Positions 13,496 through 28,044 of a stretch of 64,000 nt of DNA are shown piece after piece. The notes below the pieces were generated by a model. It searched no databases. It had not been told where the DNA came from and saw only the letters and a list, made by a program, of their open reading frames with translations. The translations under genes were made by a program, and so were the position numbers. The stretch lies in assembly GCA_037074705.1 (NCBI GenBank), contig JAYJMR010000015.1:540598-604597 (forward strand). Reading direction: 5' to 3'. This stretch comes from Zhengitettix transpicula. Taxonomy: Eukaryota > Arthropoda > Insecta > Orthoptera > Tetrigidae. Position 1 is the first letter of the stretch. Every line of letters begins with the position of its first letter.

Positions 13496-15640
13496 ATATT
13501 TTTAAACGTCTAACTGATGAGTAATAAAAATATTTACCGTATTGTTCCGTGTAAATTTATGTGATTCAAAATATATCGATATCTTGTACACTGTTAAAAT
13601 ATTTAACTGATATCTCGCTAATACAGTACAGATTCTGCATATACATTGTGATTCGGCTTGTTGTAACCTCTTTTCTTGGAGTATCGTCAGAATTACGCAT
13701 TACATCGCAAAGCAGTAGAGACATATAAAAAAAAACATACTTTATTTTATTCAAAATTATATTTGAAACTAACATTCCGAGCTTTTTAGCCACATCATAC
13801 AAATACTTTTTAAGAAAATGGCTCTACTTCTAATCCTGAAAAAGAGAAATATTTCGAAAAGTTTTATTCGTATTAGAATTCTGAAATTCATTAAAAATTT
13901 ACGCATTTCCATTACATTAATACGACTTTATTGTGAAAACTTTAAATATTTTTGAACTTCTTACTGATGAATAACAAAATTATTTAGCGTATTGTTCTGT
14001 GTAAATTTATGTGATTCAAAATATATTGATATCTTGTACACTGTTAACATATCTAACAGATATCTCGCTAATAAAGTACAGATTCTGCATATACATTGCG
14101 ATTCGGCTGTTTGTAACCTCTATGCTTAGGGTAGCGTAACAATTACGCATTACATCGCAAAACAGTAGAGATATCTAAAAAAAACTTACTTTATTTTATT
14201 CAAAATTACATTTGAAACCAACATTCCGAGCTTTTTAGCCACATCATAAAAATACTGTTTAAGAAAATGGCTCTACTTCTAATCCTGAAAAAGAGAAATA
14301 TTTCGAAAAGTTTCATTCGTATTAGAATTCTGATTTCATAAAAAATTTACGCATTTCCATTACATTAAGACGAATTTATTGTGAAAACTTAAAATATTTT
14401 CGAACTTCTTACTGATGAATAACAAAATTATTTAGCGTATTGTTCTGTGTAAATTTATTTGATTTAAAATATAATGTTATCTTGTACACTGTTAACATAT
14501 CTAACTGATATCTCGCTAATACAGTACAGATTCTGCATATACATTGTGATTCGGCTTGTTGTAACCTCTATTCTTGGAGTATCGTCAGAATTACGCATTA
14601 CATCGCAAAACAGGAGAGATATATAAAAAAACATACTTTATTTTATTCAAAATTACATTTAAAACGAACATTCCGAGCTTTTTAGCCACATCATAGAAAT
14701 ACTTTTTAAGAAAATGGCTCTATTTCTAATCCTGAAAAAGAGAAATATTTCGAAAAGTTTTATTCGCATTAGAATTCTAAATTCATAAAAAATTTACGCA
14801 TTTCCATTACATTAAGACGAATTTATTGTGAAAACTTTAAATATTTTTGAACTTCTTACTGATGAATAACAAAATTATTTAGCGTATTGTTCTGTGTAAA
14901 TTTATGTGATTCAAAATATATTGATATCTTGTACACTGTTAACATATCTAACAGATATGTCGCTAATAAAGTACAGATTCTGCAAATACATTGCGATTCG
15001 GCTATTTGTAACCTCTATGCTTAGGGTAGCGTCACAATTACGCATTATATCGCAAAACAGTAGAGATATCTAAAAAAAAAATTTTATTTTATTCTAAATT
15101 ACATTTTAAACAAACATTACGAGCGTATTAGCCACATCATACAAATACTTTTTAAGAAAATGGCTCTACTTCTATTTCCGGTAAAGACAAATATTACGAA
15201 AAGTTTTATTCGTATCAGAATTCTGATTACATAAAAAATTTACTCAATTTCGCTACATTAGGACGATTTTTTTCAGACAATTTAAAATATTTTTCAACGT
15301 CTAACTGATGAATAACAAAAATGTTTACCGTATTGTTCCGTGTAAATTTAAGTGATTCAAAATATATCGATATCTTGTACACTGTTGAAATATCTAAGAG
15401 ATATCTCGATAATACAGTACAGATTCTGCATATAAATTGTGATTCGGGTATTTGTAACCTCTATGCTTGGTGTATCGTCATACTTACGCATTGCATCGCA
15501 TACAAGTAGAGATATCTAAAAAAAACATACTTTACTTTATTCAAAAATACATTTTAAACAAACATTTCGAGCTTTTCAGCCACGTTATACGAATACTTTT
15601 TAAGAAAATGGCTCTATTTCTACTTCCGATAAAGAAAAAT
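13496..15640 (+). repeat. Satellite segment re-using pieces of the 8-monomer unit
   Basis: Anchors at 13,538 (B), 13,988 (A), 14,436 (A), 14,883 (A) and 15,329 (B). The A-A-A run repeats the distinctive end of the 8-monomer unit, including the ATAATGTTATC variant near 14,472. It also has the long A run followed by TTTTATTTTATTCTAAATT near 15,070, seen at 6,577 and 13,281. In the middle monomer the sequence switches from an A-like to a B-like right half near 14,500. This marks a recombination point between subtypes. Confidence 0.8.
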
Positions 15641-18600
15641 ATTTCGAAAAGTTTTATTCGTATCAGAATTCAGATTTCATAACAAATTGAAACAGTTTCG
15701 CTACATTAGGACGATTTTTTTGAGACAACTTAAAATATTTTTTAACGTCTAAGTGATGAATAACAAACATTTACCGTATTGTTCCGTGTAAATTTATGTG
15801 ATGCAAAAAATATCGATATCTTGTACACTGTTAACATATCTAATTGATATCTCGCTAATACAGTACAGATTCTGCATATACATTGTGATTCGGCTTGTTG
15901 TAACCTCTATTCTTGGAGTATCGTCAGAATTACGCATTACATAGCAAAACAATAGAGATATCTAAAAAAAACATACTTTATTTTATTCAAGATTACATTT
16001 TAAACTAACATTCAGAGCGTTTTAGCCACATCATACAAATACTTTTTAAGAAAATGGCTCTACTTCTATTTTCGGTAAAGAAAAATATTACGAAAAGTTT
16101 TATTCGTATTAGAATTCTGATTTCATAAAAAATTTACGCATTTCCATTACATTAAGACGAATTTATTGTGAAAACTTTAAATATTTTTTAACTTCTTACT
16201 GATGAATAACAATATTATTTAACGTATTGTTCTGTGTAAATTTATCTGATTCAAAATATATTGATATCTTGTACGCTGTTAACATATCTAACAGATATCT
16301 CGCTAATAAAGTACAGATTCTGCATATACATTGCGATTCGGCTGTTTGTAACCTCTATGCTTAGGGTAGCGTAACAATTACGCATTACATCGCAAAACAG
16401 TAGAGATATCTAAAAAAAACATACTTTATTTTATTCAAAATTACATTTTAAACTAACATTTCGAGCTTTTCAGCCACATCATATGAATACTTTTTAAGAA
16501 AATGGCTCTACTTCTATTTCCGATAAAGAAAAATATTTCGAAAAGTTTTATACGTATCAGAATTCTGATTTCATAACAAATTTAAACAGTTTCGCTACAT
16601 TTGGACGATTTTTTTAAAAAATTTAAAATATTTTTAAACGTCTAACTGATGAGTAATAAAAATATTTACCGTATTGTTCCGTGTAAATTTATGTGATTCA
16701 AAATATATCGATATCTTGTACACTGTTAAAATATCTAACAGATATCTCGATAATACAGTACAGATTCTGCATATACATTGTGATTCGGCTATTTGTGACC
16801 TCTATTCTTGGAGTATCGTCAGAATTACGCATTACATCGCAAAACAGTAGAGATATCTAAAAAAACATACTTTATTTTATACAAAATTACATTTTAAACC
16901 AACATTTCGAGCTTTTCAGCCACATCATACGAATACTTTTTAAGAAAATGGCCCTACTTCTATTTCCGATAAAGAAAAATATTTCGAAAAGTTTTATACG
17001 TATCAGAATTCCGATTTCATAACAAATTTAAACAGTTTCGCTACATTTGGACGATTTTTTTAAAAAATTTAAAATATTTTTAAACGTCTAACTGATGAGT
17101 AATAAAAATATTTACCGTATTGTTCCGTGTAAATTTAAGTGATTATAAATATATCGATATCTTGTACACTGTTAAAATATTTAACTGATATCTCGCTAAT
17201 ACAGTACAGATACTGCATATACATTGTGATTCGGCTTGTTGTAACCTCTATTCTTGGAGTATCGTCAGAATTACGCATTACATCGCAAAACAGGAGAGAT
17301 ATATAAAAAAACATACTTTATTTTATTCAAAATTACATTTAAAACGAACATTCCGAGCTTTTTAGCCACATCATAGAAATAGTTTTTAAGAAAATGGCTC
17401 TATTTCTAATCCTGAAAAAGAGAAATATTTCGAAAAGTTTTATTCGCATTAGAATTCTAAATTCATAAAAAATTTACGCATTTCCATTACATTAAGACGA
17501 ATTTATTGTGAAAACTTTAAATATTTTTGAACTTCTTACTGATGAATAACAAAAGTATTTAGCGTATTGTTCTGTGTAAATTTATGTGATTCAAAATATA
17601 TTGATATCTTGTACACTGTTAACATATCTAACAGATATCTCGCTAATACAGTACAGATTTAGCATATACATTGTTATTCGGCTTGTTGTAACCTCTACTC
17701 TTGGAGTATCTTCAGAATTACCCATTACATCGCAAAACAGTAGAGACATATAAAAAAAACATACTTTATTTTATTCAAAATTACATTTGAAACGAACATT
17801 CCGAGCATTTTAGCCACATCATACAAATACTGTTTAAGAAAATGGCTCTACTTCTTTATCCTGAAAAAGAGAAATGTTTCGAAAAGTTTTATTCGTATTA
17901 GAATTCTGATTTCATAACAAATTTACGCATTTACATTACATTAAGACGAATATATTGTGAAAACTTTAAATAATTTTAACTTCTTACTGATGAATACCAA
18001 AATTATTTAGCGTATTGTTCTGTGTAAATTTATGTGATTCAAAATATATTGATATCTTGTACACTGTTAACATATCTAACAGATATCTCGCTAATAAAGT
18101 ACAGATTCTGCTTATACATTGCGATTCGGCTATTTGTAACCTCTATGCTTAGGGTAGCGTAACAATTACGCATTACATCGCAAAACAGTAGAGATATCTA
18201 AAAAAAACATACTTTATTTTATTCAAAATTACATTTTAAACGAACATTTCAAGCTTTTCAGCCACATCATACGAATACTTTTTAAGAAAATGGCTCTACT
18301 TCTATTTCCGATAAAGAAAAAAATTACGAAAAGTTTTATTCGTATCAGAATTCTGATTACATAAAAAATTTACTCAATTTCGCTACATTAGGACGATTTT
18401 TTTCAGACAATTTAAAATATTTTTCAACGTCTAACTGATGAATACCAAAATTATTTACCGTATTGTTCCGTGTAAATTTAAATGATTATAAATATATCGA
18501 TATCTTGTACACTGTTAAAATATCTAACTGATATCTCGCTAATACAGTACAGATTCTGCATATACATTGTTATTCGGCTTGTTGTAACCTCTACTCTTGG

Positions 18601-19765
18601 AGTATCTTCAGAATTACCCATTACATCGCAAAACAGTAGAGACATATAAAAAAAACATACTTTATTTTATTCAAAATTACATTTGAAACAAACATTCCGA
18701 GCATTTTAGCCACATCATACAAATACTGTTTAAGAAAATGGCTCTACTTCTTTATCCTGAAAAAGAGAAATGTTTCGAAAAGTTTTATTCGTATAAGAAT
18801 TCTGATTTCATAACAAATTTACGCATTTCCATTACATTAAGACGAATTTATTGTGAAAACTTTAAATATTTTTTAACTTCTTACTGATGAATAACAATAT
18901 TATTTAGCGTATTGTTCTGTGTAAATTTATGTGATTCAAAATATATTTATATTTGTACACTGTTAACATATCTAACTGATATCTCGCTAATATAGTACAG
19001 ATTCTGCATATACATTGTGATTCGGCTTGTTGTAACCTCTATTCTTGGAGTATCGTCAGAATTACGCATTACATCGCAATACAGTAGAGATATATAAAAA
19101 AAAACATACTTTATATTATTCAAAATTACATTTGAAACAAACATTTCGAGCTTTTTAGCCACATCATACAAATACTTTTTAAGAAAATGGCACTACTTCT
19201 AATCCTGAAAAAGAGAAATATTTCGAAAAGTTTTATTCGTATTAGAATTCTGATTTCATAAAAAATTTAAGCATTTCCATTACATTAAGACGAATTTATT
19301 GTGAAAACTTTAAATATTTTTTAACTTCTTACTGATGAATAACGAAATTATGTAGCGTATTGTTCTGTGTAAATTTATGTGATTCAAAATATATTGATAT
19401 CTTGTACACTGTTAACATATCTAACAGATATGTCGCTAATAAAGTACAGATTCTGCAAATACATTGCGATTCGGCTATTTGTAACCTCTATGCATAAGGT
19501 AGCGTCACAATTACGCATTACATCGCAAAACAGTAGAGATATCTAAAAAAAAACTTTATTTTATTCTTAATTACATTTTAAACAAACATTACGAGCGTAT
19601 TAGCCACATCATACAAATACTTTTTAAGAAAATGGCTCTACTTCTATTTCCGGTAAAGACAAATATTACGAAAAGTTTTATTCGTATCAGAATTCTGATT
19701 ACATAAAAAATTTACTCAATTTCGCTACATTAGGACGATTTTTTTCAGACAATTTAAAATATTTT
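15640..19765 (+). repeat. 10-monomer higher-order repeat, copy 1 (~4.47 kb period)
   Basis: Anchors at 15,774, 16,223, 16,670, 17,115, 17,563, 18,011, 18,459, 18,908 and 19,355. Corresponding anchors in copy 2 lie 4,471-4,473 bp to the right at both ends of the unit. Private variants shared by the copies include GATGCAAAAAATATCG, CAGAGCGTTTTAGCC with TATTTTCGGTAAAG, ATTTAACGTATTG with TTGTACGCTG, and TATATTTGTACACTG. The unit overlaps the block duplicated from 1,200-3,253, so several layers of duplication are superimposed here. Confidence 0.87.
16390..18445 (+). repeat. Satellite block duplicated 15.19 kb downstream (copy 2)
   Basis: This is the partner of 1,200-3,253. The main differences are small indels, for example the poly-T run near 17,971 (TAAATAATTTTAAC against a longer T run in copy 1) and a C missing from copy 1 near 2,608. 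The right end is sharp. After 18,445 this copy continues with TACCAAAATTATTTACC, whereas copy 1 continues with AACAAAAATGTGTACC into the 8-monomer unit. Confidence 0.85.
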
Positions 19766-20109
19766 TGAAATTCTTACTGATGAATACCAAAATTATTTAC
19801 CGTATTGTTCTGTGTAAATTTATGTGATTCAAAATATATTTATATCTTGTACACTGTTAACATATCTAACAGATATCTCGCTAATAAAGTACAGATTCTG
19901 CATATACATTGCGATTCGGCTGTGTGTAACCTCTATGCTTAGGGTAGCGTAACAATTACGCATTACATCGCAAAACAGTGGAGATATCTAAAAAAAACAT
20001 ACTTTATTTTATTCAAAATTACATTTTAAACCAACATTTCGAGCTTTTCAGCCACATCATACGAATACTTTTTGAGAAAATGGCCCTACTTCTATTTCCG
20101 ATAAAGAAA

Positions 20110-23100
20110 AATATTTCGAAAAGTTTTATTCGTATCAGAATTCAGATTTCATAACAAATTGAAACAGTATCGCTACATTAGGACGATTTTTTTTAAACAA
20201 CTTAAAATATTTTTTAACGTCTAAGTGATGAATAACAAACATTTACCGCATTGATCCGTGTAAATTTATGTGATGCAAAAAATATCGATATCTTGTACAC
20301 TGTTAACATATCTAACTGATATCACGCTAATACAGTACAGATTCTGCATATACATTGTGATTCGGCTTGTTGTAACCTCTATTCTTGGAGTATCGTCAGA
20401 ATTACGCATTACATAGCAAAACAGTAGAGATATCTAAAAAAAACATACTTTATTTTATTCAAGATTACATTTTAAACTAACATTCAGAGCGTTTTAGCCA
20501 CATCATACAAATACTTTTTAAGAAAATGGCTCTACTTCTATTTTCGGTAAAGAAAAATATTACGAAAAGTTTTATTCGTATTAGAATTCTGATTTCATAA
20601 AAAATTTACGCATTTCCATTACATTAAGACGAATTTATTGTGAAAACTTTAAATATTTTTTAACTTCTTACTGATGAATAACAATATTATTTAACGTATT
20701 GTTCTGTGTAAATTTATCTGATTCAAAATATATTGATATCTTGTACGCTGTTAACATATCTAACAGATATCTCGCTAATAAAGTACAGATTCTGCATATA
20801 CATTGCGATTCGGCTGTTTGTAACCTCTATGCTTAGGGTAGCGTAACAATTACGCATTACATCGCAAAACAGTAGAGATATCTAAAAAAAACATACATTA
20901 TTTTATTCAAAATTACATTTTAAACTAACATTTCGAGCTTTTCAGCCACATCATATGAATACTTTTTAAGAAAATGGCTCTACTTCTATTTCCGATAAAG
21001 AAAAATATTTCGAAAAGTTTTATACGTATCAGAATTCTGATTTCATAACAAATTTAAACAGTTTCGCTACATTTGGACGATTTTTTTAAAAAATTTAAAA
21101 TATTTTTAAACGTCTAACTGATGAGTAATAAAAATATTTACCGTATTGTTCCGTGTAAATTTATGTGATTCAAAATATATCGATATCTTGTACACTGTTA
21201 AAATATCTAACAGATATCTCGATAATACAGTACAGATTCTGCATATACATTGTGATTCGGCTATTTGTGACCTCTATTCTTGGAGTATCGTCAGAATTAC
21301 GCATTACATCGCAAAACAGTGGAGATATCTAAAAAAAACATACTTTATTTTATACAAAATTACATTTCAAACCAACATTTCGAGCTTTTCAGCCACATCA
21401 TACGAATACTTTTTAAGAAAATGGCCCTACTTCTATTTCCGATAAAGAAAAATATTTCGAAAAGTTTTATACGTATCAGAATTCCGATTTCATAACAAAT
21501 TTAAACAGTTTCGCTACATTTGGACGATTTTTTTAAAAAATTTAAAATATTTTTAAACGTCTAACTGATGAGTAATAAAAATATTTACCGTATTGTTCCG
21601 TGTAAATTTATGTGATTCAAAATATATCGATATCTTGTACACTGTTAAAATATCTAACAGATATCTCGATAATACAGTACAGATTCTGCATATACATTGT
21701 GATTCGGCTATTTGTGACCTCTATTCTTGGAGTATCGTCAGAATTACGCATTACGTCGCAAAACAGTAGAGATATCTAAAAAAAACATACTTTATTTTAT
21801 ACAAAATTACATTTCAAACCAACATTTCGAGCTTTTCAGCCACATCATACGAATACTTTTTAAGAAAATGGCCCTACTTCTATTTCCGATAAAGAAAAAT
21901 ATTTCGAAAAGTTTTATACGTATCAGAATTCCGATTTCATAACAAATTTAAACAGTTTCGCTACATTTGGACGATTTTTTTAAAAAATTTAAAATATTTT
22001 TAAACGTCAAACTGATGAGTAATAAAAATATTTACTGTATTGTTCCGTGTAAATTTAAGTGATTATAAATATATCGATATCTTGTACACTGTTAAAATAT
22101 CTAACTGATATCTCGCTAATACAGTACAGATTCTGCATATACATTGTGATTCGGCTTGTTGTAACCTCTATTCTTGGAGTATCGTCAGAATTACGCATTA
22201 CATCGCAAAACAGGAGAGATATATAAAAAAACATACTTTATTTTATTCAAAATTACATTTAAAACGAACATTCCGAGCTTTTTAGCCACATCATAGAAAT
22301 AGTTTTTAAGAAAATGGCTCTATTTCTAATTCTGAAAAAGAGAAATATTTCGAAAAGTTTTATTCGCATTAGAATTCTAAATTCATAAAAAATTTACGCA
22401 TTTCCATTACATTAAGACGAATTTATTGTGAAAATTTTAAATATTTTTGAACTTCTTACTGATGAATAAAAAATTATTTAGCGTATTGTTCTGTGTAAAT
22501 TTATGTGATTCAAAATATATTGATATCTTGTACACTGTTAACATATCTAACAGATATCTCGCTAATACAGTACAGATTCAGCATATACATTGCGATTCGG
22601 CTATTTGTAACCTCTATGCTTAGGGTAGCGTAACAATTACGCATTACATCGCAAAACAGTAGAGATATCTAAAAAAAACATACTTTATTTTATTCAAAAA
22701 TAGATTTTAAACGAACATTTCGAGCTTTTCAGCAACATCATACAAATACTATTTAAGAAATAGGCTCTATTTCTACTTCCGATAAAGACAAATATTTCGA
22801 AAAGTTTTATTTGTATCAGAATTCTGATTTCATAACAAATTTAAACAGTTTCGCTACATTAGGACGATTTTTTTGAGACAATTTAAAATATTTTTGAAAT
22901 TCTTACTGATGAATACCAAAATTATTTACCGTATTATTCCGTGTAAATTTAAATGATTATAAATATATCGATATCTTGTACACTGTTAAAATATCTAACT
23001 GATATCTCGCTAATACAGTACAGATTCTGCATATACATTGTTATTCGGCTTGTTGTAACCTCTACTCTTGGAGTATCATCAGAATTACCCATTACATCGC

Positions 23101-24240
23101 AAAACAGTAGAGACATATAAAAAAAACATACTTTATTTTATTCAAAATTACATTTGAAACAAACATTCCGAGCATTTTAGCCACATTATACAAATACTGT
23201 TTAAGAAAATGGCTCTACTTCTTTATCCTGAAAAAGAGAAATGTTTCGAAAAGTTTTATTCGTATAAGAATTCTGATTTCATAACAAATTTACGCATTTC
23301 CATTACATTAAGGCGAATTTATTGTGAAAACTTTAAATATTTTTTAACTTCTTACTGATGAATAACAATATTATTTAGCGTATTGTTCTGTGTAAATTTA
23401 TGTGATTCAAAATATATTTATATTTGTACACTGTTAACATATCTAACTGATATCTCGCTAATATAGTACAGATTCTGCATATACATTGTGATTCGGCTTG
23501 TTGTAACCTCTATTCTTGGAGTATCGTCAGAATTACGCATTACATCGCAATACAGTAGAGATATATAAAAAAAAACATACTTTATATTATTCAAAATTAC
23601 ATTTGAAACAAACATTTCGAGCTTTTTAGCCACATCATACAAATACTTTTTAAGAAAATGGCACTACTTCTAATCCTGAAAAAGAGAAATATTTCGAAAA
23701 GTTTTATTCGTATTAGAATTCTGATTTCATAAAAAATTTACGCATTTCCATTACATTAAGACGAATTTATTGTGAAAACTTTAAATATTTTTAAACTTCT
23801 TACTGATGAATAACGAAATTATGTAGCGTATTGTTCTGTGTAAATTTATGTGATTCAAAATATATTGATATCTTGTACACTGTTAACATATCTAACAGAT
23901 ATGTCGCTAATAAAGTACAGATTCTGCAAATACATTGCGATTCGGCTATTTGTAACCTCTATGCATAAGGTAGCGTCACAATTACGCATTACATCGCAAA
24001 ACAGTAGAGATATCTAAAAAAAAAACTTTATTTTATTCTTAATTACATTTTAAACAAACATTACGAGCGTATTAGCCACATCATACAAATACTTTTTAAG
24101 AAAATGGCTCTACTTCTATTTCCGGTAAAGACAAATATTACGAAAAGTTTTATTCGTATCAGAATTCTGATTACATAAAAAATTTACTCAATTTCGCTAC
24201 ATTAGGACGATTTTTTTCAGACAATTTAAAATATTTTTCA
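20110..24240 (+). repeat. 10-monomer higher-order repeat, copy 2
   Basis: Anchors at 20,247, 20,695, 21,142, 21,589, 22,035, 22,482, 22,930, 23,379 and 23,827. Compared with copy 1, the B monomer at 21,142 is tandemly duplicated (21,142 and 21,589, almost identical over 447 bp). The A monomer corresponding to 18,011 is missing, so a gain and a loss of one monomer cancel and the overall offset stays at ~4,472 bp. Similarity ends near 24,240, where this copy goes into TTTTTCAACGTC and copy 1 goes into TTTTTGAAATTC. Confidence 0.87.
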
Positions 24241-27200
24241 ACGTCTAACTGATGAATAACAAAAATGTTTACCGTATTGTTCCGTGTAAATTTAAGTGAT
24301 TCAAAATATATCGATATCTTGTACACTGTTGAAATATCTAAGAGATATCTCGATAATACAGTACAGATTCTGCATATAAATTGTGATTCGGCTATTTCTA
24401 ACCTCTATTCGTGGAGTATCGTCATAATTACGCATTACATCGCAAAACAGTACAGATATCTAAAAAAACATACTTTATTTTATTCAAAATTACATTTGAA
24501 ACGAACATTCCGAGCTTTTTAGCCACATCATACAAATACTTTTTAAGAAAATGGCTCTACTTCTAATCCTGAAAAAGAGAAAAATTTCGAAAAGTTTCAT
24601 TCGTATAAGAATTCTAAATTCATAAAAAATTTACGCATTTCCATTACATTAAGACGAATTTATTGTGAAAACTTTAAATATTTTTGAACTTCTTACTGAT
24701 GAATAACAAAATTATTTAGCGTATTGTTCTGTGTAAATTTATGTGATTCAAAATATATTGATATCTTGTACACAGTTAACATATCTAACAGATATCTCGC
24801 TAATAAAGTACAGATTCTGCAAATACATTGCGATTCGGCTATTTGTAACCTCTATGCTTAGGGTAGCGTCACAATTACGCATTACATCGCAAAAGAGTAG
24901 AGATATCTAAAAAAAACATACTTTATTTTATTCAAAATTACATTTTAAACTAACATTCCGAGCGTATTAGCCACATCATACAAATACTTTTTAAGAAAAT
25001 GGCTCTACTTCAATTTCCGGTAAAGAAAAATATTACGAAAAGTTTTATTCGTAACAGAATTCTGATTACATAAAAAATTTACTCAATTTCGCTACATTAG
25101 GACGATTTTTTTCAGACAATTTAAAATATTTTTGAAATTCTTACTGATGAATACCAAAATTATTTACCGTATTGTTCCGTGTAAATTTAAGTGATTATAA
25201 ATATATCGATATCTTGTACACTGTTAAAATATCAAAATGATATCTCGCTAATACAGTACAGATTCTGCATATACATTGTTATTCGGCTTGTTGTAACCTC
25301 TATTCTTGGAGTATCGTCAGAATTACCCATTACATCGCAAAACAGTAGAGACATATAAAAAAAACATACTTTATTTTATTCAAAATTACATTTGAAACGA
25401 ACATTCCGAGCATTTTAGCCACATCATACTAATACTGTTTAAGAAAATGGCTCTACTTCTTTATCCTGAAAAAGAGAAATGTTTCGAAAAGTTTTATTCG
25501 TATTAGAATTCTGATTTCATAACAAATTTACGCATTTCCATTACATTAAGACGAATTTATTGTGAAAACTTTAAATATTTTTTAACTTCTTACTGATGAA
25601 TAACGAAATTATTTAGCGTATTGTTCTGTGTAAATTTATGTGATTCAAAATATATTGATATCTTGTACACTGTTAACATATCTAACAGATATGTCGCTAA
25701 TAAAGTACAGATTCTGCAAATACATTGCGATTCGGCTATTTGTAACCTCAATGCTTAAGGTAGCGTCACAATTACGCATTACATCGCAAAACAGTAGAGA
25801 TATCTAAAAAAAAAACTTTATTTTATTCTAAATTACATTTTAAACAAACATTACGAGCGTATTAGCGACATCATACAAATACTTTTTAAGAAAATGGCTC
25901 TACTTCTATTTCCGGTAAAGACAAATATTACGAAAAGTTTTATTCGTATCAGAATTCTGATTACATAAAAAATTTACTCAATTTCGCTACATTAGGACGA
26001 TTTTTTTCAGACAATTTAAAATATTTTTCAACGTCTAACTGATGAATAACAAAAATGTTTACCGTATTTTTCCGTGTAAATTTAAGTGATTATAAATATA
26101 TCGATATCTTGTACACTGTTAAAATATCTAACTGATATCTCGCTAATATAGTACAGATTCTGCGTATACATTGTGATTCGGCTTGTTGTAACCTCTATTC
26201 TTGGAGTATCGTCAGAATTACGCATTACATCGCAATACAGTAGAGATATATAAAAAAAACATACTTTATTTTATTCAAAATTACATTTGAAACCAATATT
26301 CCGAGCTTTTAGCCACATCATACAAATACTTTTTAAGAAAATGGCACTACTTCTAATCCTGAAAAAGAGAAATATTTCGAAAAGGTTTATTCGTATTAGA
26401 ATTCTGATTTCATAAAAAATTTACGCATTTCCATTACATTAAGACGAATTTATTGTGAAATCTTTAAATATTTTTTAACTTCTTACTGATGAATACCAAA
26501 ATTATTTAGCGTATTGTTCTGTGTAAATTTATGTGATTCAAAATATATTGATATCTTGTACACTGTTAACATATCTAACAGATATCTCGTTAATAAAGTA
26601 CAGATTCTGCATATACATTGCGATTCGGCTATTTGTAACCTCTATGCTTAGGGTAGCGTAACAATTACGCATTACATCGCAAAACAATAGAGATATCTAA
26701 AAAAACCATACTTTATTTTATTCAAAATTACATTTTAAACCAACATTTCGAGCTTTTCAGCCACATCACACGAATCCTTTTTAAGAAAATGGCTCTACTT
26801 CTATTACCGATAAAGAAAAATCTTTCGAAAAGTTTTATACGTATCAGAATTCTGATTTCATAACAAATTTAAACAATTTCGCTACATTTGGACGATTTTT
26901 TTAAAAAATTTAAAATATTTTTCAACGTCTAACTGATGAGTAATAAAAATATTTACCGTATTGTTCAGTGTAAATTTATGTGATTCAAAATATATCGATA
27001 TCTTGTACACTGTTAAAATATCTAACTGATATCTCGCTAATACAGTACAGATTCTGCATATACATTGTGATTCGGCTTGTTGTAACCTCTATTCTTGGAG
27101 TATCGTCAGAAATATGCATTACATCGCAAAACAGTAGAGACATATAAAAAAAACATACTTTATTTTTTTCAAAATTACATTTGAAACCAACATTCCGAGC

Positions 27201-28044
27201 TTTTTAGCCACATCATAAAAATACTTTTTAAGAAAATGGCTCTACTTCTAATCCTGAAAAAGAGAAATATTTCGAAAAGTTTTATTCGTATTAGAATTCT
27301 GATTTCATAAAAATTTTACGCATTTCCATTACATTTAGTCGAATTTATTGTGAAAACTTTAAATATTTTTGAACTTCTTACTGATTAATACCAAAATTAT
27401 TTAGCGTATTGTTCTGTGTAAATTTATGTGATTCAAAATATATTGATATCTTGTACAATGTTAACATATCTAACAGATATCTCGCTAATAAAGTACAGAT
27501 TCTGCTTATACATTGCGATTCGGCTATTTGTAACCTCTATGCTTAGGGTAGCGTAACAATTACGCTTTACATCGCAAAACAGTAGAGATATCTAAAAAAA
27601 ACATACTTTATTTTATTCTAAATTACATTTTAAACACACATTCCGAGCGTATTAGCCACATCATACAAATACTTTTTAAGAAAATGGCTATACATCTATT
27701 TCCGGTAAAGAAAAATATTACGAAAAGTTTTATTCGTAACAGAATTCTGATTACATAAAACATTTACTCAATTTTGCTACATTAGGACGATTTTTTTCAG
27801 ACAATTTAAAATATTTTTCAACGTCTAACTGATGAATAACAAAAATGTTTACCGTATTTTTCCGTGTAAATTTAAGTGATTATAAATATATCGATATCTT
27901 GTACACTGTTAAAATATCTAACTGATATCTCGCTAATATAGTACAGATTCTGCATATACATTGTGATTCGGCTTGTTGTAACCTCTATTCTTGGAGTATC
28001 GTCAGAATTACGCATTACATCGCAATACAGTAGAGATATGTAAA
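24241..28044 (+). repeat. Alternating A/B satellite segment
   Basis: Anchors at 24,273 B, 24,720 A, 25,168 B, 25,617 A, 26,063 B, 26,510 A, 26,957 B, 27,405 A and 27,853 B. From here to about 44 kb the A and B subtypes largely alternate, so the effective repeat is an ~893-bp dimer. The stretch from 26,455 to about 28,480 recurs at 32,095-34,130 with an offset of ~5,646 bp. Shared variants include GTGAAATCTTTAAATA, CATCACACGAATCC and CTGATTAATACC. Confidence 0.85.
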
